A DNA stretch of 64,000 nucleotides from Prorocentrum cordatum (lineage: Eukaryota > Sar > Dinophyceae > Prorocentrales > Prorocentraceae): positions 205,434 through 269,433 of the forward strand of contig CAUYUJ010006291.1 of the NCBI GenBank assembly GCA_963575745.1, in the 5' to 3' direction. Below are positions 32,270 to 42,039 of the stretch, piece after piece (the stretch's first letter is position 1; each line of letters starts with the position of its first letter). A program made the position numbers and the translations under genes. The notes beneath the pieces were generated by a model. It was given only the letters and a program-made list of their open reading frames with translations. It did no database searches and had not been told where the DNA came from.

Positions 32270-33010
32270 GTTGTGCCGTCCAATGTCATGGGCATGTCAG
32301 GTCTGGGCGTGCTTCTCGCCGATTCTGATTTTCGACATGCCCACGCCGTGTGTGTTCAAGAACATCACCCGCTCGATGGCACCGCCCTCGAGCACAGGCT
32401 TCGCGCTGCGGGATGGCACGGTCGAGCGGGCGCCGCCATCACCCCCGGTCCCGGGCAAAGGTGCCACAGGTGGGGTTGCTAGGATGACGGCATACCGTGG
32501 TCTGCGTGAATTAGAAGTTGTTCCCATAGACCTCTCGCCTGAAAGGGTGGCATATGTTGCATTGCGGCGGTCTTTTTTAAAAAAGAAAAAATGTATATCG
32601 CAGTGCACTAGCACCGCTGCATGGGACAGACAGCCGCGAACTGGTCAATGTTGTGCGGAGTGCACTTGCACCACTGCATGGGACAGGCGGCCGCGGAATG
32701 GTCAATGAATGTTGTGCAAGATACGTGAATAGGTCAAGCAGTGCAACATGCCGTTCGCCAGTCAGGGTGATTGTTTGCGTGAGTCCAAGTGGGTTGGCAG
32801 TATCGACGCAGTCATCCTCGCTCCGCTTCTCCCCACCTGCTCCCGCGAGTCAGGAGGTGCGTGTCTTGACTACTTCGTGGCGCGTCGCAGTTTTCAGCAT
32901 GGTCATAGCATTCGCGTGCTCTCGTCCGTTGCCACCGACCCTGGCAAGCCAGTTCTTTTGCAGTTGCGAGCCCCGTTTGAGAATCAGCGCGCCGTTCGGG
33001 CTGCCCCGCC
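32270..33010 (+). pseudogene. Endonuclease domain remnant
   Basis: One frame reads HAVCVQEHHPLDGTALEHRL then RAAGWHGRAGAAITPG, the strand with the catalytic Glu (QEHH). The next frame reads ATGGVARMTAYRGLRELEVV then PERVAYVALRR. After a diverged 60-base duplication (32602-32715), a third reads LDYFVARRSFQHGH, then DPGKPVLLQLRAPFE, the C-terminal part where SDHxPV is expected; here the His is not preserved. The centre with GDFN was not found, so part of the domain is deleted or diverged. Confidence 0.55.
32602..32715 (+). repeat. Diverged ~60-bp tandem duplication
   Basis: GCAGTGCACTAGCACCGCTG, CATGGGACAGACAGCCGCG and GGTCAATGTTGTGC are repeated as GGAGTGCACTTGCACCACTG, CATGGGACAGGCGGCCGCG and GGTCAATGAATGTTGTGC. 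An A-rich tract precedes the first copy. Confidence 0.8.
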
Positions 33011-33016
33011 GCGTCG

Positions 33017-33043
33017 CCCCCCCCCCCCCCCCCCCCCCCCCCC
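33017..33043 (+). repeat. 27-base C homopolymer
   Basis: A pure C run inside the endonuclease-to-RT part of the retroelement. Length estimates in such runs are prone to sequencing error. Confidence 0.9.
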
Positions 33044-33639
33044 GAGTGTTTGGCCGCGCGGATGCGAGAGGTACGATTGACAACAGCGTCGGCAGCAGCA
33101 GCTTGAGGCCGCGCGGTGCCCCTGCGCCACGGCCCGTGGCCTGCGGGTGGATGTTGTTCAATTGGTTGAGAAATGGTTTCTTGACGTCTACCATATTGAT
33201 CCTCGGCGAGCGGACGCGCGCGCAGGACGTGGCCAACCGCTGCAACTCACGCAATTTCGCAAACGCGTTCCTTGTCTACTTTCCTTTTTCGTCTGGGCGC
33301 TCCCGCTGCGTGGTGGGGGCGCGTCGCGCGTGCCCTGCGCTGTCTTTGTTCCCGTCGCTCTCCGCAGTTTCGTCGGCGGGCCCTTCGCGCGCGCAACCGG
33401 CTGCTGCGCGAGGCGAGGGGTCGCGTCGCTCAGGCCCCGGCAGGGTGCGCGCCATGGCTGCGCGCGCTGGGCCACGCGCGCCACCTCTCGCATGAACGCG
33501 CGCAGGTTTCTGTGACAGAGGCCCGTGCCAGAGCCGTCCGTGAGCACAGAACGGCCGCCGGCGACAAGAGCGCCGTCTCGGTCTGGTCGTGGTTTCGCTG
33601 GCGCGCCCCTTCGGCAGTGCGATTTCTGGCAGGGCCGCG

Positions 33640-34500
33640 GCCGCTCTCACTCAGCCCGCCATGGCCGTCGAGGCGCGACGCCTGTGGCCAGAGATGCACG
33701 CCGAGACCGTTTTCCATTTCAAGCGCACGCGCGGTCTGTGCCCGATCCGCCCGTTGCATTGCCTTGCGCGGTTGCAGGGCCGCTTGCGCAGACCGCTCGC
33801 GCGAGCCTGGCAGCGACGAAGTTTCCGCGAGTTTTGCTGGGCCACCACTGGGCGAGGCTCGGGTCAGCTGGTCTGGATTCAGTCGGCGAAGACTGAATGG
33901 GCCCAGGACCGCGGACTTGCCAGTGCGATGGTACCTTTCGATGTGCGCGCGGGGGGGGGGGGGGGGGCTTCTGGGCAGATCGCTCGCTCGAGGCTTCCTG
34001 CTGCAGCGGTCGCCGCAAATTTCCCGCCGCGCCAGAACGAGCTTCTCATCCAGCATTGCAGGGCGCCGCGGATTCTGGTTCTGGGTGGCCGCGCGCCCAG
34101 AGTTCATGCGCGCGCTGCAGGCTGTCATTCTGGGCTGCCACTTTGCCGCGCGGATGCTGCATCTTGTCGCGATGCAGCCGCCAGACGCGGTCAGTCGCGC
34201 TTACCCGACCATCGAGATGGGAGTTGCGGTTGATGGCTTCGGGTTGCACGTCCGCGGCCGGGGGGGGCAGGTTATCGGCAGTTTGGTCGGCGCCGCCGAG
34301 TCGGTGCATTCAGAGCTAGCCAAGGTCCAGGCTCGGGGAGTCGCCACCGAGCGCAACTTTGGCATCGATTTTTCAGGAGGCAAGCAGGCTTCCGGGCGCG
34401 CCAGGCATGCTCGCGCGCCTCCGGCGCGTGTCAGGCGCCGCAAGCTCGTTGGCGCCTCGCTTCGCGCAGCTCTTCGTCGCGAGCGCCTAGGACCTGATGT
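33640..34500 (+). pseudogene. Reverse transcriptase domain remnant
   Basis: The first frame reads AVEARRLWPEMHAETVFHFK, then a region containing GRGSGQLVWIQSAKTEWAQD and RGLASAMVPFDV, the last being palm motif A with its Asp. A 17-base G run follows and replaces the usual KAFE-type residues by glycines. GQIARSRLPAAAVAANFP continues. Near 34080 the match moves to another frame: LGCHFAARMLHLVAMQPPDA then PTIEMGVAVDGFGLHVRGRG. AVDG stands where the YVDD box belongs, so the second Asp is lost. The thumb reads NFGIDFSGGKQASGR. It is inactive. Confidence 0.65.
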
Positions 34501-35109
34501 CCGTCGGGCGCGGAAGAGAGGATGGCAGACTGGACCACGCGATGCAGTCGCTGACGCTCGGGCAGACGGCCGGACGGAAGCAGAGCCCATGGCGAAGCTG
34601 CCGGGTTCGACGGCCGATCGGTCTCGCTAATGCTGCAGCTCTCGGATGGCGACAAGGTCGATCCCCCCTGTAAGTTGTGCAAGGGCCCGTTGGTCGCCCT
34701 GGCCTTTGCCGCCTGGGGCCCCCGGGCCCCGCTGCGCGTCGTTTGCGGGGGCCTCGAGGAATGCCTGGCGCAGGTTGTCTGAGCGCGGGCCCCCTTGGCA
34801 GGGCATTCGGGGGCCGTTCTGTGTTCGTTTCTCTTTCGCCTTGCGTCCTGGCATGAGCGTGCGCGGCCTGCAGTGGCCCCACTCATATATGTGGGTGTCT
34901 TCTCCCCCTCTCGACCCCCCCCCCTCGCGCTTTGGCGCGCGCTGGGTTGTCTTGCGGGAGCGCGGGCGCGGCAATGGGCGGCTGACCGCCTGGAGCGCCC
35001 GGGGTTTGAGAGCGGCGCCTTGCTCTATCTTATTCGGGCGATTGTCTGCAGCAAAGAGGTTAGCGCGCAGGGCGACGCGCATTTGCGCGGCGTCGTCCCG
35101 CGAAGGCAG

Positions 35110-35710
35110 CCGCCCGAGCAGCGTCGGCTAGACACTCGGCTTTCGCGGCAATGGCACTGTTCAGCGTGCGCTGAGGCGCCTGGCACCCTTCAGCACGGGC
35201 ACCTCTCCTGCCCCATCCAGGAAGAGGCGTGCGGGGCCTCGCCGCCGTCTTTCGCCGGTCGGCTCGCAATTCCGCGCGAGCAGCATCTGCCTTGCCTCCT
35301 CGCCGAGAGAGTGCCCGCGCCGCGGGCCGCCGCCCCCCCCCCCCCCGCGCCCCCAGGCCCCGGGCTCTTTCCCTTCGGGGGTGGTTCCCTGCAGCGACAT
35401 GTTTTTTGTCTGGGCGGAAGTTTGCGCGGCCCGTTTGTGCAGCTAGCCCAGCATGGCTTGGGGCAGTTTTGTGTCCAAGTTTCCCAAGACACCCGCCGTG
35501 CCGAGGCCATCTTCGCCGGCTCTTTTCAGCGCCCACCCGCGGGCGTGGATGCCCTCGAGCTTTGGGCCCTGCCGCAGTGTATGTTTCTCGATACTGGGCA
35601 CCGCCTTCAACAGTGACTCAGGGTACGTTGTGGATGGCGCGCCGATGAGAGGGCCCGAGAGCACCTGCTCCGCGTGGGCAGAGCTCTGGCGCATGGCGCG
35701 GCAAAAGATT
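35110..35710 (+). pseudogene. Zinc finger and RNase H, 5' part
   Basis: QWHCSACAEAPGTLQHGHLS then CP gives a CxxC...H...C finger. After a C-run-rich spacer, the same frame reads FVQLAQHGLGQFCVQVSQDT, FQRPPAGVDALELWALPQCM, which contains the Glu strand of RNase H. A frame change at about 35615 gives DSGYVVDGAPMRGPESTCSA then WAELWRMARQKIAAV, with the Asp of the next strand. The domain is then cut by the microsatellite and resumes at 36060. Confidence 0.6.
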
Positions 35711-35714
35711 GCGG

Positions 35715-35840
35715 CTGTTTGTGTGTGTGTGCTTGTGTGGTGCTTGTGTGTGCGTGCGTGCGTGGCGTGTGCGTGTCTGCGTGTCTGCGTGTCTGCGTGT
35801 CTGGTCTGCGTGTCTGGTGTCTGCGTGTCTGCGTGTCTGT

Positions 35841-35901
<61 letters not shown>

Positions 35902-35922
35902 CGTGTGTGTGTGTGTGAGTGC

Positions 35923-35985
<63 letters not shown>

Positions 35986-35989
35986 TGAG

Positions 35990-36021
<32 letters not shown>

Positions 36022-36040
36022 TGTGTGTGCGTGTCGGGTC
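35715..36040 (+). repeat. GT/TCTG tract, T47, GT and (TGCG)n array
   Basis: GTGTGTGT and GTCTGCGT units, then 47 consecutive T (35842-35888), a GT run, and about 25 TGCG tetramers to 36030. All of it lies between two halves of one RNase H domain. Confidence 0.95.
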
Positions 36041-36054
36041 TCTCTCTGGTCAAT

Positions 36055-36640
36055 GCAAATGACATGCCGCGCGCGCAGCAGCGAAGTCAGGACAGGCCGA
36101 TCTTTTCCATGAGTTTGGCAACGACCTGGCCGACAAGCATGCTCAGCAGGCCTGCGATTTCTCGCGTCATCCGACCCCCTTCCGTGTCCAGCTCGAGACT
36201 GAGCCCATATGTTTTCGGAGTAGTTTGCCAATCTTGGACCGCCCATCGCGGCCGTCGGCTCCGTCCATGTCGCGCAGAGGCGTGAGGCGCAATCCCATGC
36301 CCCACTCTCTCTGTCCTGCCGCCCGAGCCTCTCGCCGCCCCTCGCAGCTTGCCCTCGCGTGCCAGGGTGGCAGTCTCAGGCGGCGGGTTCCATGTTGTCC
36401 GCCCAGTCAATTTTGCTGATGCAGGCCAGCGGTGAGCGGCGCGTTGCCTGTGCAGTTTGTGGCGCCAGCGGCGCAGGCGCCGCGCCCGCCCTGTCTCCCT
36501 CTCTCTCTCTCTCTCCTGCCCAGGGCATTATCTCCCACCCTCTTGGGGTTGGCGTGTCTTGAAGGGCCTGGGCCTGGGCGGGTGCCAGATCAATAAGACG
36601 TGGCATCCCCTGGTGCAGGCCCGGGAGACCGCCCGTCTCG
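36055..36640 (+). pseudogene. RNase H 3' part and C-terminal CxxC
   Basis: One frame reads EFGNDLADKHAQQACDFSRH, the GNDLAD-type last segment of RNase H with its Asp, confirming that the microsatellite split the domain. Further on, another frame reads ERRVACAVCGASGAGAAP, the C-terminal CxxC motif seen in two other elements of this window. The likely end is near the (CT)n tract at 36497 or shortly after. Confidence 0.55.
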
Positions 36641-36871
36641 TGCAGGCGGGAGGCGCCGCCCGTGTCGCCCCCCGACCCTGTGTCGCGGCAGCGGTGGCCC
36701 GCCCGCCCCCGTCCCCCGCGGGCGCGGCCGCGTCCGCCCCGGGCGGCCCCCCTTCTGACGAGCACCGGCGAGCGCGGCTGGCAGCGTCTCTCCCTGCAGC
36801 CGCCAACGCCGCCGCCGTCGGGGCGGGTTCGGGGGCGGAAGGTTGGGTTTGTGCTTTCTTTTGGTGGCCAG

Positions 36872-36893
36872 GATCGAACCTGGCCGCAATGTC
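36872..36893 (-). other. tRNA T-arm-like sequence
   Basis: On the minus strand GCCAGGTTCGATCCTGG forms a 5-bp stem with the 7-base loop TTCGATC. This fits a tRNA T-arm and the polymerase III B box. The next bases read CCACCA. No matching anticodon or D arm was found upstream, where GGA repeat begins, so at most this is a tRNA-derived fragment. The palindrome may also be chance. Confidence 0.25.
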
Positions 36894-36899
36894 GAGTCC

Positions 36900-36942
36900 A
36901 GAGGAGGAGGAGGAGGAGGAGGAGGAGGAGGAAGAGGACGAG
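36900..36942 (+). repeat. (GGA)n microsatellite at gap edge
   Basis: GGA/GAG run ending at the N block. Confidence 0.9.
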
Positions 36943-37042
36943 NNNNNNNNNNNNNNNNNNNNNNNNNNNNNNNNNNNNNNNNNNNNNNNNNNNNNNNNNN
37001 NNNNNNNNNNNNNNNNNNNNNNNNNNNNNNNNNNNNNNNNNN
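36943..37042. other. Assembly gap (100 N)
   Basis: Exactly 100 unknown bases between a GGA and a GGT microsatellite. The round size suggests a scaffold placeholder of unknown true length. Confidence 0.99.
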
Positions 37043-37145
37043 TGGTGGTGGTGGTGGGGTGGTGGTGGTGGTGGTGGTGGTGGTGGTGGTGGTGGTGGTG
37101 GTGGTGGTGGTGGTGGTGGTGGTGGTGGTGGTGGTGGTGGTGTGG
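37043..37145 (+). repeat. (GGT)n microsatellite
   Basis: Nearly pure TGG/GGT triplets for 100 bases at the right edge of the gap. Confidence 0.95.
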
Positions 37146-37310
37146 TGGCGGTGCGGCGCGGTGGTGGCGGGCGGATGGGCGCGCGAGAAAAAGGCCCGCG
37201 CTGGGGCGAGAACGCCATCCTGAACGACGGAGGCCAAACACCGATCCGAAAATGAGGCCCACGCTGCAGCGGGAGCACGATTCGCTACGATTCGGGAGCA
37301 GAAATGAAGC

Positions 37311-37619
37311 CGGCGCCTCAGCGAGAGTCGTTTCCCGGGATTTCCCGGGCATCCTGTGTGTAAAAAACAGTACGCGGAGGATGCGCGGCTATCATCCGGA
37401 CGCCATCAGGGGAAGGATTCGGGAGCAAAAACGAGGCCGGCGCCCCAACGAGAGCAGCATTTTGGGAAAAAATGACGCCGGCGCGAGAGCAGCATTTTGG
37501 GAAAAAATGACGCCGGCGCCTCAGCGAGAGTCGTTTCCCGGGATTTCCCGGGCATCCTGTGTGTAAACAACAGTACGCGGAGGGTGCGCGGCTATCACCC
37601 GGACGCCATCAGGGGAAGA
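37311..37619 (+). repeat. 105-bp direct duplication plus 35-bp tandem
   Basis: CGGCGCCTCAGCGAGAG through GCCATCAGGGGAAG occurs at 37311-37415 and again at 37513-37619 with about four changes (period 202). Between them a 35-base unit starting GAGAGCAGCATTTTGGG is repeated in tandem (37450 and 37485). CCCGGGATTTCCCGGG gives a local palindrome within each long copy. Confidence 0.9.
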
Positions 37620-37647
37620 GGGAGAGTATATTCATATTGAGTAATTG

Positions 37648-38629
37648 TGGAGGAGGAGCAGGAGGAGGAGGAGGGGGGGGGGAGGAGGGGGAGGAGGGGG
37701 AGGAGGTAGGGGAGGAGGAGGAGGAGGAGGAGGAGGAGGAGGAGGAGGAGGAGGAGGAGGAGGAGGAGGAGGCGGAGGAGGAGGGGAGGAGGAGGAGAAG
37801 GAGGAGGAGAGGAGGAAAGGAGGAAAAGGAGGGAAAAGGAGTGAAGAGGAGGAGGAGGAGGGAGGTGAGGAGGAGGAAAAAGAAGAAAAGGAGGAGGAGG
37901 AGGATGAGGAGGAGGAGGGAGGAGGAGGAGGAGGATGAAGGAGGAGGGAGGAGGAGGAGGAGCAGGCGATGAAAGCAGGAGGAGGGATCAGGAGGAGGAG
38001 GGAGAGAGGAGGAGGAGGGAAAGGGGAGGAGAGGACAGGAAGCAGGAGCAGGAAGCAGGAGCAGGAGGAAGCACGAGGAGAGGAGGCGGGAGGAGGAGGA
38101 GGAGGAGGAGGAGGTAAAGAGGAGGGAGGAAGGTGGAGGGGAAAAGGAACAGGAGGAGGAGGAGCAGGAGGAGGAGTAGGAGGAGGAGGAGGGCAGGAGG
38201 AGGAGGAGCAGGAGGAGGAGGAGGAGGAGGAGGAGGAGAGGAACAGGAGTCAGGAGGAGGAGGAGGAGGGAATAGGAGGAGGAGGAGGAGGAGGAGGAGG
38301 AAGGAGGAGGAGGAGGAGGAGGAGGAGGGAGGGGAGGAGGAGCAGGAAGCAGGAGCAGGAGGAGCAGGAGGAGCAGGAGGAGAAGGAGGAGGAGCAAGAG
38401 GAGGAGGAGGAGGGGAGGAGGACGGAGGAGCAGGAGGGAGGAGCAGGAGGAGGAGGAGCAGGAGGAGGAGGAGGAGGAGGAGCAGGAGGAGCAGGAGGAG
38501 CCTGAGGAGCAGGAGGAGCAGGAGGAGGAGGAGCATGAGGAGCAGGAGGAGCAGGAGGAGCAGGAGGAGCAGGAGGAGGAGGAGGAGGAGGAGCAGGAGG
38601 AGCAGCAGGACGAGAAAAGGGAGGAGGAG

Positions 38630-38660
<31 letters not shown>

Positions 38661-38680
38661 TGGGAGAGGCCTCCCCCGGG
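37648..38680 (+). repeat. 1-kb (GGA)n / (GGAGCA)n array
   Basis: Purine triplets for more than 1000 bases, with GCA-containing hexamers frequent from 38130. Every minus frame is open and leucine-, serine- or proline-rich. No protein is inferred. Confidence 0.95.
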
Positions 38681-38768
38681 ACGCGGGAGGAGGGCCCTTC
38701 AGGGCGAGGCTGAAGTCAGGGTTTGGCGGCACGAGGAAGAACGTCGAGTCGTCGGAGGCCTGGGGGTT

Positions 38769-39638
38769 TCAGGGGCAAGGGCGGCGGTCCTCCTCCACCT
38801 CCGCTTTTCCTCCTCCTCCACATCCTCCCCATGTTTCTTTTGAAGCGTGGGTGCTGCAGCCGGGTCTTCGAAATGAGGGCCGTTTCGGGGTCTGGCGGTT
38901 TTCTGATTTGCCGGCCGTTCCACAGATGTAGGTTGAGTAGGGGTCAGGGTCAGATAGTGCATTCCTCCTCTGCAGGACCACCAAAACAGGAACGTCGAGG
39001 TGGTCAAGCGCTTCGTTGGTTAAGCCGACGAAGATGTGCAAAGTCCAATCTTTCGGGCCCTCGCGCCCGGCATCCGAGCAGTCGTCGGCGTCGATGGCCG
39101 CCTTCGGCGAATGCTCCGCGTAGCGCGCGCGATTGGACATCGTGAAGGGGCGCCTGGCGCCCCCGAGAGTCCAGGGTTTCGTGCAGTGCGCCCTCCTTTC
39201 CATAATAGTTGGGGCAAGCCTCTCGGGCGCGATGGCCGCGTCAGTCAGGAGGGGCGTGGCGATGCTTGTGCGTTTCTTGCGTGCGTTTCTGTTGCGCCCA
39301 CCAAGTGAGGGCTTGCCCGCTGTCTTCGATGGCTCGGCGTGTAGCGAGTCGCGCCGGGCATCGGTGCGCCTCTCAGCAGAGGCGCTGTGCCGTCGTTTGC
39401 AGCGGCGCGAAAATTCGGACCGGCCCGTTGCGATTTGGCGCAAGCGCCGGCGCCGCGCTGAGGGCGGCAAAGGCGCGCGCCCGGCGCGCGTCCTCGGCGC
39501 ATTCTTCGTGAAACCGGGCGTCAGCACGCGGGCCTTCGCGAGCGCCCCTCCCGCTGGCGCCGCGGCCGCCGCGGCCAGGGCGCGGGCGCGCGCGGGCGCG
39601 ACACATCTGGCGCCGCCGCGGCCAGGACGCACAGGCAC
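38769..39638 (-). CDS. Hypothetical ORF, possible exon
   Basis: A long minus-strand open frame. The C-terminal third (about 38880-39190) has ordinary composition: TMSNRARYAEHSPKAAIDAD, DWTLHIFVGLTNEALDHLDV, PVLVVLQRRNALSDPDPYST. The N-terminal two thirds are Ala/Arg/Pro-rich, as chance frames in this GC-rich DNA are. No domain is recognised. The opposite strand also has long frames. If real, only the 38880-39190 part is likely to be coding. Confidence 0.25.
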   Translation of the reverse strand: MPVRPGRGGARCVAPARARALAAAAAAPAGGALAKARVLTPGFTKNAPRTRAGRAPLPPSARRRRLRQIATGRSEFSRRCKRRHSASAERRTDARRDSLHAEPSKTAGKPSLGGRNRNARKKRTSIATPLLTDAAIAPERLAPTIMERRAHCTKPWTLGGARRPFTMSNRARYAEHSPKAAIDADDCSDAGREGPKDWTLHIFVGLTNEALDHLDVPVLVVLQRRNALSDPDPYSTYICGTAGKSENRQTPKRPSFRRPGCSTHASKETWGGCGGGGKAEVEEDRRPCP

Positions 39639-39639
39639 C

Positions 39640-39948
39640 TCGTCGCGGGCGCGCGCTCGATATCTTCGAGCGCGGCGCCCGCCTGGCCGAGATGCTTCGC
39701 GCGGGCGGCTGGCGGGGCGCTGCTCTCGCCGAGCATCTGCCCGTTGAATCTCTCGAGCGGGGCGCTGCCCTCGAGACTGGCGACAATTGCTCTTCTGACA
39801 GCGATGCGCGAGGAAAAGTGATTGGGCCCCATGCCTGGTGGAGCGCGCGCGCGCCGGCGTTCGGGCGGCGCGCGGCGCGTTGGGTCTGCGCCCGCGCGCG
39901 GGCGCGTCGTGCGCGGCTGGGCCTCCCTTGTTAGGTTCTCTCGCTAAT
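39640..39948. other. GC-rich, no gene seen
   Basis: Frames on both strands are Arg/Ala-rich. No motif recognised. Confidence 0.5.
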
Positions 39949-40172
39949 TCCCTCTCTCTCTCGTCTCTCTCCTCTCTCGCTCTCTCTCTCTCTCTTTCTC
40001 TTTCTCTTTCTCTTTCTCTCTCGTTCTCTCTCTTTCTCTCTTTCTCTCTCTCTTTTTTATCTCTCTCTCTCTATGTGTTTTTTGTTTTTCTCTCTCTTTC
40101 TCTCTCTCTATTTCTCTCTTTCTCTCCCTCTCTCTCTTTCTCTCTTTTTCCCTTTCTCCTTCCTTTCAGTCT
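39949..40172 (+). repeat. (CT)n degenerate microsatellite
   Basis: About 220 bases of TCTC and TTTC units with a few TTTTT interruptions. Confidence 0.95.
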
Positions 40173-40204
40173 TTCTTGTTTTCCGATCCGTTGACGCTTG
40201 GCGC

Positions 40205-40312
40205 TTGGGTTCTCATGTAGCAGATTTCAAATGGACTCTGTGGCGGATGTCAAATGGTTTCCTCTGGTGGCGAATTACACGTTGATTATTAATCGCTTCG
40301 CTCATTCCGCCG
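40205..40312 (+). repeat. ~30-bp repeat family (GTGGCGGAT...AAATGG), block 1
   Basis: Units such as CTGTGGCGGATGTCAAATGG and CTCTGGTGGCGAATTACACG. It is the same family as 41120-41465, and the complement of the family at 43905-44040. Confidence 0.7.
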
Positions 40313-40329
40313 GCCCATATTGTCGCACA

Positions 40330-40955
40330 GTTGTGGGCTAGCCGAGTTTTGGGGCCTCTTGGGGGCCGTTTTGGGGCCTCTTGGGGCCTCTTTTGGGCCT
40401 CTTTTGGGCCTCTTGGGGCGTCTTGGGGGCCTCTTGGGGGCCTCTTGGGGCCTTGGGGCCTCCTGGGCGCCTTCTGGGGCGGAGGGCTCGATTTTTCAGT
40501 TCTCGGTTCCCCTCTTGAGCGGGGCCCGTCTTGGGGCCTCTTGGTCCGTCTTGGGCGGCACTTGGGCCGTCTTGGGGGCCCTCCTGGGCCGTTCCGGGGC
40601 CGTCTTGGGAGCCTGTGGGCCGTCTTGGAGCGGTCTTGGGGGCTTGGGAGCTCTGGGCCGTGGGCGGTCTTGTCTTGGGCCGTCTTGGAGCGTCCGGAAG
40701 CCGAAAAAGCCAGAACGCAAAAAACAGCGAAAAAAACAATGAAAATCAACGATTTTGGCCTCTTGGGGCCCTCTTCGGAGGCCTCTTGGAAGGCCCTTGG
40801 GGCGTCTTGGAGGCCTCTTGGGCTGTCTTGGGGCCCTGTTGGGCGTCTTCGGGCGATCTTTGGCCGTCTCGGGGCCCTCTTGGACCGTCTTGGAGGCTTC
40901 TTGGGGGCCTCTTGGCCCGTCCTGGGGCCCTGTAACAGGGCTCCGGCATCTCTGG
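40330..40955 (+). repeat. GGGGCCTCTTGG satellite, plus orientation
   Basis: Degenerate 10-18-base units of GGGGCCTCTTGG / GGCCGTCTTGG over about 620 bases. Two landmarks interrupt it: a TTTTTCAGTTCTCGGTTCCCCT segment at 40489 and an AT-rich segment ending AAAATCAACGATTTTGGCC at 40740. Both landmarks recur in reverse complement in the 42040-42690 array. Long frames on both strands are satellite translations. Confidence 0.85.
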
Positions 40956-40956
40956 C

Positions 40957-41024
40957 CCGACCTTGCGGGGACCTTGCCGGGGACCTTGCCGGGGACCTTG
41001 CCGGGGACCTTGCCGGGGACTGGT
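40957..41024 (+). repeat. (GGACCTTGCCGG)n minisatellite
   Basis: Five 12-base units with the first one diverged, ending GGGGACTGGTTTCG. Confidence 0.9.
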
Positions 41025-41119
41025 TTCGTCTGGGGACCCCCAGGGGCCGCCCCGCGCGCGCGAAGTAGAAACATTGTAGAGCAGTTACCGGAGATCTTAG
41101 CACGCCTCTGGCCCGTTGG

Positions 41120-41465
41120 GCCGGCGAATTTTTGTGGCGGAGTATGACTTCGATTCTCTCTGTGGCGAAATACATGGGATTCTGTTTGTGGCGAATTGCA
41201 AATGGATTCCCGTGGCGGCAGAATGCATTGGGTTTTTTCTTGTGGCGGATTTCAAATGGATTCCTTTTGCGGCAGATCGCGAATCAATTCCTTTTCGCGG
41301 CATAATGCGAAGGGATCTCTTTTGTGGAGGATGTCAAATGGATTTCTTTTATAGCGGATTACATATCTTCTGTGGCAAAATGCGAAAGGATTCATTTTGC
41401 AGCAGATTTCGAATGAATTCCATTCGGGGCGGATTACGAATGATTTTTTCCCGCGGCAGGCGTGG
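41120..41465 (+). repeat. ~30-bp repeat family, block 2
   Basis: About eleven degenerate units, for example TTGTGGCGGATTTCAAATGG, ATTCCTTTTGCGGCAGATCG and CATTTTGCAGCAGATTTCGA. The period is 28-32 bases. Confidence 0.8.
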
Positions 41466-41722
41466 CCGGCAGCAACCAAGGGCCCCCCCTTCAGAAAAAA
41501 AACAGGTCAGACAAAATCATTGAAATCATCGAACATTGTAAGAATTATACGGTTCTCACTAGTTCAAAGGACCAAAAACATATGAACAACACGCAGCATT
41601 TTCCACCTCGGAGGGGCCCTATACCATTTAACATCAGAGCATTTTGGATGCTTGATTTATGGAAATGCAGCGTGTTTTTCTCTCATTTGGGTTCCCAGGA
41701 GGTGGGGCGGGTTCTTTCTTTT
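41466..41722. other. No gene seen
   Basis: AT-richer unique DNA before the ATAC array. Confidence 0.5.
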
Positions 41723-41971
41723 CTATATATATATATATGTACACATATATTCATACGTACACACATACATACATACATACATACATACATACATACATAC
41801 ATACATACATACATACATACATACATAAATATATGCATATATGTATATACATATGTATATGTATATGTATATGTATATATGTATGTGTATATGTATCTAT
41901 ATATACATACATACATACATACATCCATCCATACATACATACATACATACAACCATATACATACACGCACT

Positions 41972-42007
<36 letters not shown>

Positions 42008-42036
42008 CACACATACATCTATACATATATACATAT
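41723..42036 (+). repeat. (ACAT)n, (AT)n and (CA)n microsatellite
   Basis: Long ACAT tetranucleotide runs, AT runs and a CACA run. It lies at the centre of the large inverted arrangement. Confidence 0.95.
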
Positions 42037-42039
42037 GGA

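Larger units (their letters stand above)
31145..36640 (+). mobile_element. Near full-length plus-strand retroelement with relict SL
   Basis: Order: relict spliced leader, zinc-finger/coiled-coil ORF1 region (31321-31993), acidic segment (32014-32262), endonuclease (32270-33010), reverse transcriptase (33640-34500), Cys/His finger (35110-35215), RNase H (35400-36190) and C-terminal CxxC (36376-36620). Frames change at least eight times and catalytic residues are lost, so it is dead. A 27-base C run, a 17-base G run and a 320-base T/GT/TGCG microsatellite have grown inside it. A start at a relict spliced leader implies a full-length 5' end, unusual among non-LTR copies, which are normally 5'-truncated. 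Confidence 0.7.

Noticed and set aside
33272-34630. One intact 452-residue reverse transcriptase
   Set aside because: Only the part after about 34080 is RT in this frame. The first part of the RT domain reads in another frame, so the open length is fortuitous.
35443-36246. His/Thr/Ala-rich 267-residue minus frame
   Set aside because: It is the complement of the T47 and TGCG microsatellite (poly-Lys and ARTH repeats).
37609-38397. A 262-residue Leu/Pro/Ser-rich minus frame
   Set aside because: It is the complement of the 1-kb GGA array, and similar frames exist in all phases.
40320-41175. Long Gly/Leu/Trp-rich and Pro/Arg-rich frames on both strands
   Set aside because: They translate the GGGGCCTCTTGG satellite. 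The simultaneous openness of opposite strands reflects the repeat, not a gene.
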